64,000 nucleotides of DNA from Ancylostoma caninum (Eukaryota > Nematoda > Chromadorea > Rhabditida > Ancylostomatidae): assembly GCA_037903475.1 (NCBI GenBank), contig JBAJFG010000362.1, positions 2,046,001-2,110,000 on the forward strand. Direction: 5' to 3'. Position numbers and translations under genes: made by a program. The notes under the pieces are model-generated. The model did not search any database. It was not told where the DNA came from and worked only from the letters and a program-made list of their open reading frames with translations. Shown one piece after another: positions 49,880 through 63,455 of this stretch (its first letter is position 1; each line of letters begins with the position of its first letter).

Positions 49880-52182
49880 AATGATAAAGAATATTCCATG
49901 GCTACAATCAGATGCTTTCAGCTAAGAAAACTGGAAACTAGGGATCGACATAAAATATTTATTATGTTTCCAAACATAAGTCCGAGAGACGGTGGTGTTT
50001 CAGCTGTAAGGTCAGTGTTGCACCTCAATTTCTTTTTAAAGTTCTCTATATGGCTAGATTTGCCTGAGATGCTGATCACAATAGTATGCATCTTCGCTGT
50101 AAATCCCCAAAGAAGACCCTCTTTTAAGCACCCTGTTTTGAAGAGTCTCAGGGCGAAGCTTCCACGCAACACCGGACATCTGCCACAAACGGCCTACGTA
50201 GAGTGGGTCGCACCTCTTCAGCACGTTCGATATGGTCAGCGATATTGATTATGCATGTCAGTACCAATGTGTTAGAAAAATGTCAATCAGTGACATGTCG
50301 AACATGTTGGAGGAGTGGAGTCAGTATGGCGGCACACGTGGCAGAAGTCCCGTATCACATGCAAGCTCCACTCTATCTTTTTCCAAAATATACCGCTCAG
50401 GGAAGGCTTTGACTGCATCTTCGTGGGGGAAAAATTTATACCATTGTTAACAGCGATTTCCAACCTCTTCGACAGAATAAAAATCTCAAAAAGTACCCAT
50501 CATTTCAATTATGTACATCACCCAGGTTAAATCAAGAAAAAGCTTACGGAATACGCTCCACTGCAGCGACTTTCTTAATTTTTTTTGTCCTGTAAAATGC
50601 AATCCAGAATTCTAGCAACTTCCCTCCAATTGCGGAAATCCAGGGACGCTGTTGACAACAGGTCCATTTCCACTTATATGCGGTTGCGCATGTAATCGTA
50701 TCCGGGTTCTTGGGAGGTGCGTCGCTACTTCTTATCGACCTCACACCGCTTTTGAATAGCACTCAGTAAAAATATGGAATTTAATGCAACCAATCTGAAG
50801 GTCGTGATTTCCGAAAACAACTAATTTTGGAAGACAAACAAAGGCAACAATTAATTTTGGAAGAGAAGTAAAGGCATCGAGTTAAGTAAGGTGGATAGAA
50901 AGCAACGCTCGAGGTCATGCTAATTTGTGGAGTTCCAGGAGAGGTTGTTTATTTATTTTTGCCTATAGTCTGTTTAAGGATAAGAACAGATGAACAATTC
51001 TTTTCTTCGTTACTCTTCTTTTCTACTCTGATTTATCATACATTAGTTTTTAATTTATCGATTGGTCCTTGTTCCTTTCCTGGTACCGCTTCGCAACCGC
51101 TACGCAGCCCAACGCAACGCGGTTTCGTCGCCGCCGTGCTCGGGCAAGTTCTAACCCACATAATTTGATTTCCAACACGTTTTAGGAAACCTGCACCATC
51201 ATGACACCTTGGAACCCGTGTGTTACGTGTTAGGATGTGTCAGAACTAACGTGCTACCGTAACAAGACCGCGTCGCGGCTGTTCTCGTGAGTGACTGCGA
51301 GGAAGTAACAGTGAGCAGAAGAATCAAGCTTGAATCACTGTTACTGTGAGTATGGATAACATTTATTTATTTATTTATTGATACACTCAAGGTGCGCAAG
51401 CCAAATAAAGGCATGAAGCCAAAACAAGAAGAAAATTTAGCCTTAACATGCAGTGATCAGTCGAAAAAACAGGAATGGGTGGGAATAATGGTGAGATTTA
51501 CCAGTAGAGGGGGAGGGACCAAGTACCAGTGAGTTTCTGTCACAACCTATTCCAAGAATAAATTGACGTCCTACTCCAGGGTTGAAAAGCAAGGAAGTCA
51601 GGAGGTACGGGGCAATTACCGGATAAAAAAAAAGGGGGGGGGGTACTGGTGAATAGCTCATAGTTTGGTTTATGCCAGCCATCCGAAGTGGGTCTAGTCA
51701 AACGCTGGTGTCATTTGAGGGACTGAACAAAAAACCAGTCGCGTCTGTGAGAAGGCAGGAAGAAGTGGGCGCAACAGGGATAAAATGTGAATAATTTGGC
51801 AACGAGTCGTTAAAGAGTGAAGTTGTACACGTGATTAACTTTTCTGATCCACTTTTGTCAGTTTTTCATTAGTTATTGTTCAATGTTTTGCCAATTGCCA
51901 TTATGACCAGCTTTATTTTTTTCACACTTGTCGGGGGCGAGAGGGAGGGAGTGTGGGGGGGGGGAAGAGACAGAGAGAGAGACCTTTTTGAGTAGTAGTA
52001 CTTTACAAAGCCCCTGCGAAAGCAAATTTGAGCGAAAACCCTTTTTAATATTCGTCTCGTAGATATAATGTAAACTTTTACTCTATTCAATATTATTCGG
52101 CAAAGATAAACCAGAAGAGTCTGTTCCCTTTGATAGATCTCCCCCGGATGTCAGAAAATTTTTGCTCTCTGTGCTCATGCAA
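49880..52182. other. Possible upstream exons of the TSP1 gene, otherwise no gene recognised
   Basis: One short splice-bounded segment on minus (50592-50545) and several unsupported ORFs. G10 tracts lie at 51634-51643 and 51955-51964, next to A- and GA-rich runs. Confidence 0.35.
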
Positions 52183-54589
52183 TTACTCCACTGTTGGGAA
52201 CCAGTTCTCGCTTTTCTTGAACATCGAATCCTTTTCCTCTTTGTGTTTGGAAATTTCTAGAAACTCACGCAAAAGAGATGGAGTCTCTGCAGACTCATCA
52301 GTGCTGCCATCGTGTACTGCTGCGTTGACGGCTACTGCTTCTTCAGTGGATTCCGTCGGTTGAACGGACTTCACTCCGGCTGCTACTCGGCGTCGCAGCT
52401 CTTGCAGATGCTCACCTGAAAGAGAACAAGTAATAAACTCGGATAAAATTGTAAGTAGGGGTCTTGTCAAGGCCAGGGTTAGTCCAAGTATATGGACCTG
52501 AAGACCAGGCTGAAGTCCAAAGAACTGTTCAGCGAAGTTACTGCAGTAGCTGGATTACAATTGCCCTAAAAACTCATCCAGAAAAGTTCTCTACCTGATT
52601 ATTACCACCTGTGAATTGCCCTTTTTCGCTATGGAATCAGCTCAGATGGAGCGTGGCTAGCAATTATCCAGGTTTAACGCCCACGAGTGTCCGCATGGCA
52701 TACTCTAGCTATTTTTTTTTGTTCCGTTGGCTAATTTTTCCAGATTTTCCGGTTTTTCCTAAGAATTGAGTCAGAACAACGTCCTCTCATCATCATGCTT
52801 ATTCGATATTTTTTGCTTACCTGTGGCTACCGAGGCGGTTTGTAGGGGGTGAAACTGCTCGACGAGGTCAAATCGCGTACGATCGTAGGGGCCAACGTCG
52901 AAAGACTGAAAATAATTATCCTTTGGAAATGCTCGAAGACTTGGATTCGACTAATTTTTCGACATTTTTTTATAATCTGTGAATCCATAATATCTTTGAA
53001 GCAAATAGGAAGCCGTGGGATCAGCAAATACGGAACTTCTAAGACAGTAAGAGCCGGAAACATGTTCTCATTTATAATCCAAGACAGCATTAGCAATCAA
53101 ATCATGTAAATTTCTGCACACTGAGCTGGACAACATTGAGTCGGAAGCGGAAAATGAAAAAATATTTACCATTTACTTTGATTTCCTAGTGAAACTAGAA
53201 CATAACCATGAGTGCCGCCTGAGAATCGCATACATGTGCAATGCAAATCAAAAGCAAACATGCAAGAAAACTTTCAGAACCAGATGTTTATGGAATTGAG
53301 AGTACTATTACTATTTAACCTAAACCTGAACATATAAAACCAATGCGAATAGCGTTGCTCCTCCTACCTCAAAATTTTTCGGATTCTCTAAATTTAAATA
53401 GCAGGAAGCCTACACTTTACCAGCAGTTATCCAGACAAACGCATTAGTTTGCACACTTTTTTCTTTTTGAAGATAAGAACTAGGAGGCGAGTGTTAGTTA
53501 ACTAACAGTGAAATCGGATCTTATGCGTTTGTGGTGAATTCAAGTTTAGTTCATACCTCTAGCTCTGCTTTTGCTGTATTTTTTTCAAAATACTTCCAAT
53601 TATCGACACGTTGGGATGTCGTACCCAAAAACATTGGGTTTTGCAATAAGTTCGTCCAGCTTTTCAAGTGCACTGGATACTTTTTTCGCGAATTGAATTA
53701 GTCAAACTTAGATGTTGCTGAGATTAAACATTCTTAGTGGTTCTTCTTTACATCTAGAGCAAAACCTAGCGGATAGACGTCTCATTGTTCCTAAAACTCT
53801 ACATTCAGAGAAGGGACATCCTCCAGGCTAAAATTAACCTCCCTGGAGTGGGAATCCACTTTTTCACCGTCTTTTTAGAAGTGTAGACTCCTCTCTAGGT
53901 ATCGTTCAGATATGTTGCTTTTTGAGCTGCATCTGCTCCACGATAGAAGTGAAACGGTAGGTGGAGTGGGCTACCATATTTCATAAAATCAGCCCTAAAT
54001 TCTGATTTTCAACCACGAAATTCGCAAGTTTTTAGTTCTGCCGCGGCCTTGCCGCGCAAAGCGCGCGACATACTTTGATGCGCAGCATGATCCGAGCACT
54101 ATAAATGTCTCTGAAGTTTCAATGTTCAAAATACAAATTTAGAGCTGGTTTCATGAAATATGCTAGTCCACGCCACTGCTGCTTCTGATCCCAGGTTTGG
54201 TCTGCGAATCGCTTTGTTACGATGAGTTATCGCCCTGGAACGAAAAGAACGCAAATACGCGTTCTGAATGTTCATTTTTAACAAACTTAGTGCGGGTATT
54301 GTAGCTATTCAAAGAACGCAGCTCTCGGCTTAGATTAACATTTTACTGGGAACTTAAGCTGGTGGGCAATAGCAAGAAGCACTTCACTATTGAGCAATGA
54401 CGTTATTTTTTTGGAAAGGTAGTTAGTGCATGGGTACAAATGCGTAGCAAAACACTAACTATTTTGTCAAAACCTTAGGTAATTGTCAGATAATCGTTTT
54501 TCGGCGCTCATGTAATTAATACTATCGTTATGGACATACCTTGGAAGTGTCGGTCTGAATTTGAACGTAGACTGGCGAAGTGTGAGGAG
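52183..54589 (-). CDS. C-terminal part of an unidentified gene (three exons)
   Basis: Exons on minus: 54589-54540, 52905-52821 and 52415-52183. Boundaries are TTTTCAG/GTATGT, TTTTCAG/GTAAGC and TTTCAG, and the phases agree across both joins. The protein reads PHTSPVYVQIQTDTSK, SFDVGPYDRTRFDLVEQFHP, then EHLQELRRRVAAG, a Thr/Glu/Ala-rich segment and LLREFLEISKHKEEKD, ending WFPTVE and TAA. The last third is likely helical and charged. No family recognised. The 5' exons lie beyond 54.6 kb and were not identified. No AATAAA was seen close by; the intron of 1.6 kb is long for this window. Confidence 0.6.
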
Positions 54590-56686
54590 CTGAAAACATG
54601 AAGGGATCAGCGATGCGGAACATTGCTTTACATAACTAACAGTTGAGGTTAAGATTTTCTAGCAGTAATTTTTGAGTTGCTAAGGCATATTAGAGTCGTT
54701 TGATACATTTTGAAATAATATTGAAGGCGGTAAAAAGAGTCAAACAAAAACGGAAAAATCACTGTTCTGGGCTGACATGCATCATTGAGTTTACCCATGG
54801 GTATGCTACCCAAAACCCCCAATTTGAGCCGTTACCTGCGACCCATGAAAATGCTTACCCACGAGCGGATGGGTAAAGAGATGGGTATAGTCTACCAGAC
54901 GTTGAGCGACTGGAGCCACGCTACAGCATGGAAAATCACTTCCCTAGCTAGGGATCCCACTTTTACGCTGCGTCGGCATCCGTACTATCACCTCGTGGTA
55001 CTCCAGACACACGTGAATAATGCCCTCCATATGTAACCTGATGCTAGTTATGATTAGCATCAGGTGGCCTTTGATCGTCGATTCGTGAGGTGGGTTGAAC
55101 CACTCAGTGTCACTCCTGCTTGTCGCTGAGCGGCCAAGTAGAGCGTGTCGCCTATCCATTACACATATGAATAATTAATTATTGCTGCTAATTAGATTGC
55201 ACGTTGTGGGAGTGCCATAGGAAAACTTCGACAGGCACTTCCTTATTAGATTCATCTTAGTGTCTTCGGGTTCTAGGAATGTTCTGTAGAGACTTGACAT
55301 CATTTTTATACAGCTTTGTCCTTATATATAATGCACTATCTGATTATCTGAGCTTCTGATCGCCAGCGGACGTCCAGACGTCCCTTAGCGCTTCGGGATG
55401 TTTATTTCTCATAAAAGTAAACAAAGGGAAAACTACATGGGACTTGAGGCTGTACCCTACGTAGTAGTGAAGGTAGCCTTCAGTAAAATCTTTGCCGTAC
55501 AGCAGTTTAATCATAAGTACATAGATAGGATTTTCAGAGCATTAGGATTTTGAGAAGTTCCTAGAAGTTCCTACAACCTTCTATAAACCTCAGAATTGAA
55601 GGGAATCTTATCTAGTAATCTTTGCACCTATGCAATACTACATTTTTCACTTTCACCATTTATTTCTGAGCAAGAAGACATCAGATTTGCCGAAGCTGTA
55701 TGCTCACCCCCACTCACCCTGCACACAACATCCAACGAAGTGCCAACTTACACCCTAATAAAAGCGAACCGCCCATTAGGAAGTAATATAGTCGATCAGC
55801 ATTATTAAATCAAATCATTCCTAATCTAGGTCAAAAAAGTAACACAGCTATGACAATTGCTCTGATGATTGTGTCAGAATTGCGGTGGGCTCCACCAAGT
55901 TCAGTGGGTGTCTGGCGTTGTACCTCGAGCGGGTCATGTATGCTAGCTTCGAGATTGGCCAGTTGAATAAGTCGACCAATCATAGACCCCTCCAAGGTGG
56001 GTGTAACGCTCCACACCCACAGTTGTGATTATTCATTGTAATTTCCTACTCTATGTATAGGATGTAATCTTGGGGCATCTACTACGAGGATAAGCGATAT
56101 TGATCCTCAGTGGATAGAAGAGATCAGCATAGTCTACAAAATTTCGCTTTTTTTAAGGTCGTGGCCCTAGCTGTCTAATTAGGTCCGAATGTCTATGCTT
56201 CTAGGGAATTTTTTAAGAGGAATTTTGCAAAGAACTCTGAATACGGTATTCTGGCACCATTTTACATTATGTTTTACGTTTTATATTACATATCATGTTA
56301 CCCTACGTGGAAATATATTACACAGTCGATTTATTAGTACACATTTTCTTCATGAAGTGACACTTCATGCATGAACGAGTAGCGAATTATCCACGCACAC
56401 TGAACTGGTTAAAAATCTCCATTTAGAATGCTCCAGTAGTTTTGGAATTTCAAGAACAGTGTAAGCAGCTGCTATTAGTTGAGCAAAAGATTATAGCTAC
56501 AAATCCCATTTATGGTCTACTTCCAGCAGGATTAATGGACTGCGATGAAGAAAAGTGAATCAACGGTGAAGAGAACATTATGTAGCTGTAAATTGTCAAG
56601 TCAACCTTGAACTATCATCATAAGTCAGCGGCAGCGTTAATTTCAACAAAAGTGCATTTGGATTCTAAACGAAAACACACCCTTGT
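54590..56686. other. No gene recognised
   Basis: Contains a cluster of acccatgggta-type words (54790-54900), a hairpin around ctgatgctagttatgattag (55036-55065) and AT-rich sequence. No supported ORF. Confidence 0.4.
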
Positions 56687-56917
56687 AGGGTAATTTATAC
56701 TTGCTGCGTGCGTCAGTCGCGCATCAGTCGCACGTATCCATTTGCAAGAGATTTTCCGAGAAGACCGGTGAACATGGCAGTTACATCCTCAATGAAAAGA
56801 ACGCGCGGCCGCTGCGAGGCCGTAAACGCGTGCGACTGCGGTGCGACTGCTATGCGACAACACCCTATTATTCATCACATAGACGCACGCGCGTCAGTCT
56901 GCAGTATAATTTGCCCT
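56687..56917. repeat. MITE, agggtaatttata family (copy 2)
   Basis: Same ends and ordered blocks as 40263-40503, including gaggccgtaaacgcgtgcg and gacgcacgcgcgtcagtc. Confidence 0.85.
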
Positions 56918-57564
56918 TATCGCGCTGTTGCCGGCAGTTTCGAGCATTCTATGGAGGGCAAGGCACAAAAAAATTTCTTGGGTCAAACATAATTATGGAA
57001 GTCCAGAAAGGTAAAGCAATCCGAGGCCGCATCCACTGCAAGAGCAGTCAGTTTGCCTTTCTCACTCCTTAGCGGGGAAATTGTTTAACAAACACAGCTG
57101 CGGCAAATATCAGAAGAATTAAGCAAAGTAGATAAGAAAAATGTAATGGTGCATAAATCATAGAAATTACCCTTTCCCCCAATTTTTTCGATGCACCGGA
57201 TCTTCTTGGGGTAATTATTTTCAGGAAGAAATAGAAAATTTCTACTATTCCAGTTGCAATTCCTCATTTCCAAGGCAATTTACAAGGAAGTCCGCACTGT
57301 CCAATTTAGGAACTTTTTAAAGGCTCCCATTCAAGCATTTTGGCTGGCCACGCCCCTTTTTGGCGAAAATCCAGCCACTTCTACGGGTCCCACTTCCATA
57401 AGGAACATCATTCAGTTTCGCTAGTTTGGTTTATCAAGCAAGAAGAGCCCCTGTTTGATCACTTGATTCAGTTAGGCGTTGCTTACCCATTTCTCAGTTA
57501 CTAGTACTTGAACCTTCACGAAAGTTCAACGCCCTGCCGCATTTTCTTCTCGCATGCGACTCAC

Positions 57565-58028
57565 CCAGGAAGTGTCAGTTGTCCTCGTCCGTCTAACATG
57601 CCAGCATGCGCAGATTCGTGTTAATCGCCCACCTCCTAATGCACTAACAAGTAAGGCCTTCTCTGGAACTACAACAGCTCCTCCACAACCAGCCCAGCCG
57701 GCGCTAACAACAGCCGGCGGGGCGATCGGCCGGAAAAAGCGGGGGCTTCTTTGTTGCATGTCCTCGACGGCTCCACCCCAAAAGAGCTGTGTTTAGCAAG
57801 GCAGCACGCGAGTTTTGTCGCAAATCAAAGCGTGTTTCATGATTTTTAGAGTTTTTTTCTGGATGTTTTTGTCTTTTTGCATACTAGGGGGGGGGTACGG
57901 GTGGAGAAGAGGTTCCGTTTCATTTCCAATCGCGAAATTACGTTGAACTTTTGAATAGTGGTGTCGTTCTGCTCGTGCTTCAGGGGTATTAGTTCTCGAA
58001 TGTCGCTGATGCTCACAGGGTTATCCAT
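57565..58028 (-). CDS. 5' part of an unidentified gene (two exons)
   Basis: Exon 1 58028-57942 encodes MDNPVSISDIRELIPLKHEQ and NDTTIQKFN, with donor GTAATT. Exon 2 57786-57565 starts after an AACACAG acceptor in the same phase 0 and ends at a perfect GTGAGT donor. Exon 2 is GC-rich and reads LFWGGAVEDMQQRSPRFF, then Ala/Val/Gly-rich sequence and a Cys/Arg-rich end. The start context AAAAATGG suits a nematode start. A plus-strand ORF overlaps exon 2 (57554-57796) and is an alternative reading. Downstream exons should lie below 57560 (a candidate near 57280-57180 ends at GTAATT). No family recognised. Confidence 0.4.
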
Positions 58029-58029
58029 T

Positions 58030-60111
58030 TTTCCTTAAATTCGCTTTTTAAAACCTGATTGGCTGACTAACATAAGGGTGAGAGCTAGTGGTTACTCAGA
58101 GAGTTATACGCTTACAAGTGATCTCACCGCAAACTAAAGGAACATTATGGAAGGGTGAGACAAGGGACACCTCCCACTTTTTCGTCCACAGGTAGAATTT
58201 CTATTTCTCTCCCCACAAGTGCTGGCCTATGGAGGAGTCAGAACCACAACTATCCTGATCCATTTCCAATTTTACCTTTACGTCTTCTTTTTTTTTGTTA
58301 TCGTCTCTCTTCTTTTCTCGGATCAACTTCTGCAGCAAACAACAACCAGAAATGTAGTATTATGAAAGAATCGTAACAACAACATTAAATCATTCAGTAG
58401 AAAGTCTAATATCCCTTATCCCTTATTTTTGGAGTATCCTATTGTTGCGCAAAAAAAAGAAACACAGAAAACAATGTAAAGCTAGCTTTTGCATTCTTCA
58501 GGCTGCCGCCATACTCGACGAGGAGTATAGCTCCTTTGTTGTCGCTCAGGCTCCGCTTAATTTTGATACGTATCGATTACTTGCGCAGTGGTGAAACCAA
58601 CAGAAGCATTAGATATCAAAATATACTTCTGCGCTCCATATTTCACTTGGCGTATACAAACAGCGCGATCAGCAGCATATTAGCAGCAGTTTGATACCAC
58701 ACTTCCGGAGCTCGCATGCATCTCCAAAATTACCCTTGGTAAAAGTGCTAACTTACCTCAAAGGATCCTTAACCTGGCACCCATCAACATGTTTACCCAT
58801 AAATGACACTCTCTATACCTAGATGCTAACCATAGGTGACCACACCTATAAGTAGTAATGATGCCCACGGACCTTGATCCTATTCAACGAAAAAGAAGGA
58901 GGCTCAAATTGGCAAGAACTCTTCACCTAGAGTTCCAGGCTTTTTGGGTACGAAGTCCCTGCTACGTGCTTGTTCACAACTTTGGCACTATAGAGCTTTG
59001 CCGAGTACAAGCATCGGGACGAAAGCAGCAGAACTATAACAAATGAACGGGACCTACACCAGTATACTAGTTATTTCACCTATACTAGTTATTTCGCCTC
59101 CTCTTCAACCATTTCTTATCAAAAATTTTATTTTTAAAAATCTGGGATGAAATCAAACTCCCTTCTGGATCGCTCGACATTTCTTCCATTCCTTAGTCCT
59201 TTCTATCTTTGTCGCGGCTCTTCTTTTCCTTTCTTTTGTTGAAGCGACTATTAGGTCCAGAAATGCAGAAAGGCGAGTGTCAAAAAGATTAATACAACAA
59301 TACTGTATTGCGTCATTGTCACTCTATCTACTTCTATTACTTTTTCTCCTTTTTCCTCTACTCCAACTGATGACAAACAGAATCGTCTTCTCCCACGTGT
59401 CCCGCCCACACTTTGCTCAGTAACTACTTATTCATATGCTTACATTTAGATTGCAAATTGCGTGCGGATGACTCCACCGGTAATGATTCCGAGATTTTCA
59501 TGGAATCATGATTCCATGGCCATGATTCACGTCATCATGGAATCCAAATATAGCTTTATCCAAATGTAGCTTTCGTTGATTGACTGGGAACCTGGTGAGG
59601 GAGTGAACTTGCAGTTCGACACCAACCTGACCCTACTTCGTCCGCGTCAAGCAAGCAATCTATGTAAAAAAAATTATTCAAGGAGCTACGATTTAACTGC
59701 AAAATGAGCTTAATTCTCTATAAATTCCCTCGAGGCCTTAGTGATTGCATATTTGCTGCTTTCTATTTGTTATTATTTCTATTTATTATTTATTCATTTA
59801 CTTGTTTATTTGTTTATTTATTTAATTATTTGAGTTCCCCTTTTTTCCGTCCCTAAGGTGCTCCTTAGGAACACAGAACATCTGTTATTGTTAATTTTTA
59901 TTAGCTTCAAAACGTAAAAACGTTAAACGTTTCTTCTGGCTGTCTGGATACTGCGTACCTAGGCATCAACATAGCCAATTGCACCATGATTCGCATTCAA
60001 GTCGTTGATTCCTTGGTTTTTTCCCCGAAAACGATGTCTTTCCCCATATAGCAAATACCTTAGGCCTATTGCCTACACGATCGATTATCGATCGCAATTC
60101 AAACACCTAAA
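58030..60111. other. No gene recognised
   Basis: Non-coding as far as I can see. Holds a palindrome cluster of catggaatcatgattccatg around 59500 and a ttatttatttat run near 59770-59830. Confidence 0.4.
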
Positions 60112-60262
60112 CTACGTGAACATAAAGGTTACAGTCTCAAATGCAACTTTGTGTATTGCATTGTATACTTCTTCAAAACTGCTTGCTCGCTGGAGAAATA
60201 CTTCAGAAATGAAGTATAGTCTTATCCCATTATGGAACGCGAGGGAACAATTTTCGCGTGGG
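60112..60262 (-). CDS. Possible terminal exon, unidentified
   Basis: After a TTCTTCTAG acceptor the minus frame reads PRENCSLAFHNGIRLYFISE and then VFLQRASSFEEVYNAIHKVA, with 50 codons before TAG. The composition is protein-like. An ATG-initiated ORF extends upstream without a splice to 60423, so the exon model is uncertain. Confidence 0.25.
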
Positions 60263-60423
60263 CTAGAAGAATAATGGGTAGTTAAGCAAAAAGTGCGAAA
60301 CGCCATGAAAAAAAAACCAACATCTGTAGAAACATGCACGAGCATATTGGGAAGAGCTAGGGAAGACTGACATCCAGTCACATCTCTAGGCTTGGGAGAG
60401 GTGTTGAGGAGATGGCGTTTCAC

Positions 60424-62487
60424 TGGTGTTCCACTGTTCTATCACGAATCAGCTGAGCTATTGCCGGCTTACATTGTAGCGCAGCTCCCGAATGGGATGT
60501 GATGGGTAACCTCAAACCCAAGGGTAGCAGCAGTGGGTTGCCTGTACCGGTAGAGTATAGACAACAACACATATGGGTAAACTTATTGATTAACGTTAGG
60601 TAACAGATAAATTCGGTTACGTTGACACATTTACCATGGGTAACCTCAAGGATGCATCCGGACCACGTACATCCATCCCTGTCTCTCCTTGGAGAATGAG
60701 TCAGTAAATTTTTCAGAACATATCCATATACATCGTGGATAACTTTCTTTCACCTTATTTATAGTTCCTTATTAACTAATTATTTTTCTAAAAAATCCAT
60801 CCAATAGATCCAGGATTTGAAAGTACGGTCAGAATCAATTTTTCTTGACTTTAGACATAAAATTCCAACCGTACGGTTTCGAACAGTGCTGAAACCTCTA
60901 TTTTTCACTCGCTTGCAGTAGCTGCTAACCAGTAATAATCTTCGCTCGGATAAGCTTGGAACGGACATTCATGTCCAGTCGTTACAGGGCAGGATATTTT
61001 TATTGGTTAAAACACTGTATGGGTAAATTGGCGCACTCTTCTTACCAGCATCGAGCGTATTGTGTACTCTGAGCCCCATATTTTTCATTTCCGGCTATAT
61101 TGTGGTGTCTTCAAGAGGGAAACAAATGATTTTTTCGAGAAGATTAACTGAACCTAACAATAATGTGAGAGCTTCAACAAAATGTATAGGTGTTCTCATG
61201 GAATATTCAACAATTAGCCGCTCACTTTTTACCACATCCACGCCCTGGAGAAATCCAATCCACAGCGCTTAGCTCCTTCCTCTCAACTTTCGCAAATCTT
61301 TTCTCCTTCAAGCCTTTATTTTGCTGGATTAGTTCGGAAAATTTTGCCCTACTATTTCCGCAGTTTCTTGGATTTTTCCATTTTGATGCCCTCAGCGAAA
61401 AAAAAATTTCAGTGCCCTGGAATGTCTGTTTGATACACTTCGCCAAAGTGCAGTAACTCTGCGTAGAGCTAGGCGAAAATCCCGAGAAATGCCTCAAACT
61501 CCAGAAAAACGACCGATTGGATTATGTTGCTATGAGAGCTCGTAGTGCATTGATAGCGTGTCAAGCCACGGATACTTGAATTATCGCGCCGACGTCGCTC
61601 TCACTCAGGCAGACGGACGCACCCCCATCCGTCCGCGCATGCACATAAAAGCATATCCGGCGCGATTCACGCTCTTCCCCTCGGATATAATTAGCTCTAT
61701 TGGCGGCGGGGCGTACATGTGCTTGCGTATGTGTGTGCTTACACGACTAGAGAACATTTTCTACGCTATAAAACCATGGATTTGTGGATTTAGACGAGTC
61801 TAGACATTCCACATCTGAGCATCCTGTCTCTACCTGGGCAAAAACTATGCGCATTCAACCACCCTCCACTTTTTCATCAGAGGAAGCTCTCCACGCCTCC
61901 AGTGGGTGTGCTTCTCCATCTAATTGAACCAGAACTGCGATAAAACCCACCTAATCTAAAAAAGCCATAAATAAACAAAACTCTTTAGATGCTATGATTA
62001 CAATACTGCTCCTAGTCTTTGCAAAAAGGAGGCGCGCGACGCATCAATCCGTCCCAAAGCGTCTCTCTTTCGTAATTTCCTTAAAAATAAGGATACCCAA
62101 ATTTTTCTGAGTAGATGGATTCTCTGTATTACAATGAATCGAATGGTCCGTGAATTTTCGAATACTACTCTCTATATCAGTCAGAAACACTGCTGCGAAT
62201 TCATACAGACCTCCTTGCACCTGACCGCTTCAGTCCAGGATGATTTAAACACCACATTTTTTGAGGGCATTTTTTGCATTGTAAAAAGTTCGGTGTTGGA
62301 AAGATTACATAATCCATATTCGTCACGAAATGCATAATTTGGCTTTTCAAAGAAAAATTAGAATTGGTTCCTTTTTGAGAATGTTATGGAAGAGCGAGCT
62401 TTGCGACAGTTTAGCTCGTCGCGCGCATACCTTTTGCAAAGATTAGTAGCAGTATTGTAATTCTTACTTTCTTCATATTCTAGCGTT
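60424..62487. other. No gene recognised
   Basis: Partial dispersed repeats (acgttgacacatttaccatg and catccggac near 60620-60655, related to 48310) and AT-rich sequence. Confidence 0.4.
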
Positions 62488-63053
62488 GTACATTGTGGCG
62501 GACGCAGGGGGGGGGGGGCTTTAAAATTACTTCACAATATAAATAAAAATCTTGCACTAGTTTATTTATTATTTTTATTGTTATTTTTGAACCACGGATC
62601 TCCCCATCGAGGGATCCCAGCCGGTTAGTCGCGAAGCTACGTGGCGCGTCCTCAGGTGGCGGATAGGGGGCTAATCGCGGACCAAACGCGACCTTGTGGC
62701 TGCCCTGAAACTTCATCGCAAAGTCCTTCAAGGAAAGATACAGATAGTAAAGATGCTCTTCCTGTTTCTCGAACGGACTGAATCCATTGGACGACTCTGG
62801 CACGCGAGAGGGACAAATGGAAGGATTGCTGGCGCTCGCTCGGTATATCCGAAGATCGACGGGAGTCAAGGTGATCAAGGTGATCATTTTCAAAATAATT
62901 TCTACTGATTGTTTATTATTGCAAAGAATATTTTTATTAATTTTACTTCCCATTTGGGAAGTAAAATTCATAAAAGTCAAAGCGGCGGAGACCCCACTTT
63001 TTTCCCCACGCCTCTCCCCTCCTGCCCACATTCTGCGTCCGCCACTGGTGTAC
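62488..63053. mobile_element. 566-bp TIR element
   Basis: The ends gtacattgtggcggacgcag and ctgcgtccgccactggtgta, then c, are inverted copies, followed inward by a G12 run on the left and C-rich sequence on the right. A further palindrome (ttacttcccatttgggaagt) sits at 62942-62966. A 241-codon minus ORF spans it and continues past the right end, but it reads through the inverted repeat and G-run and is most likely not a gene. Confidence 0.75.
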
Positions 63054-63179
63054 AGGTATAAATATTGCATTATTCCTACAAGCATTCTGACAAAGCCACT
63101 ATTCCCCCCGGTTGTTCCCCTTATTCGCTTTTGGCTATTCAGATCAGCAACTTCTGGCAATTGCCCTCTTCCTAGAATA

Positions 63180-63455
63180 TCAAAAAGGATTTTGAGATGG
63201 TACACTGTCTCTACATATGCCGTGGAACCTCTTCTGAAAACTAAACTTTCTAGACTGCTGCTGAATTGCTCTTAACAATCCATGAAAAACTCCAGTAATT
63301 GCGGCTACTGAACGTTGTAAACTCAGTTTTTGTGGAGTATCCGGAAATAACAAGTCGCTTAATTTCGCCTTCTTTTCAATGTTTATCAATGTAAATGGAT
63401 TCAGGGTTAGAATTAACATTGGTATTGCCACCTTCGACAGTTTGAATAGTAGCAT
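63180..63455 (-). CDS. Possible small secreted protein (91 aa)
   Basis: ATG-initiated ORF with a hydrophobic start (MLLFKLSKVAIPMLILTLNP) then KLSDLLFPDTPQKLSLQRSV and AAITGVFHGLLRAIQQQSRK. The composition is protein-like up to about residue 70. A TTTTCAG inside (near 63240) hints at a splice rather than one exon. No family, promoter or poly(A) evidence. Confidence 0.25.
   Translation of the reverse strand: MLLFKLSKVAIPMLILTLNPFTLINIEKKAKLSDLLFPDTPQKLSLQRSVAAITGVFHGLLRAIQQQSRKFSFQKRFHGICRDSVPSQNPF

Noticed and set aside
57554..57796. 80-codon plus ORF with Pro/Ala/Thr-rich middle
   Set aside because: Overlaps a minus-strand exon that has an in-phase partner exon and a perfect donor; kept only as an alternative.
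59498..59545. Palindromic catggaatcatgattccatg cluster
   Set aside because: Short and simple; no flanking duplication or second copy seen.
62480..63205. 241-codon minus-strand ORF
   Set aside because: It runs through both inverted ends and a G12 run of a TIR element, with no family likeness; treated as chance ORF in a repeat.
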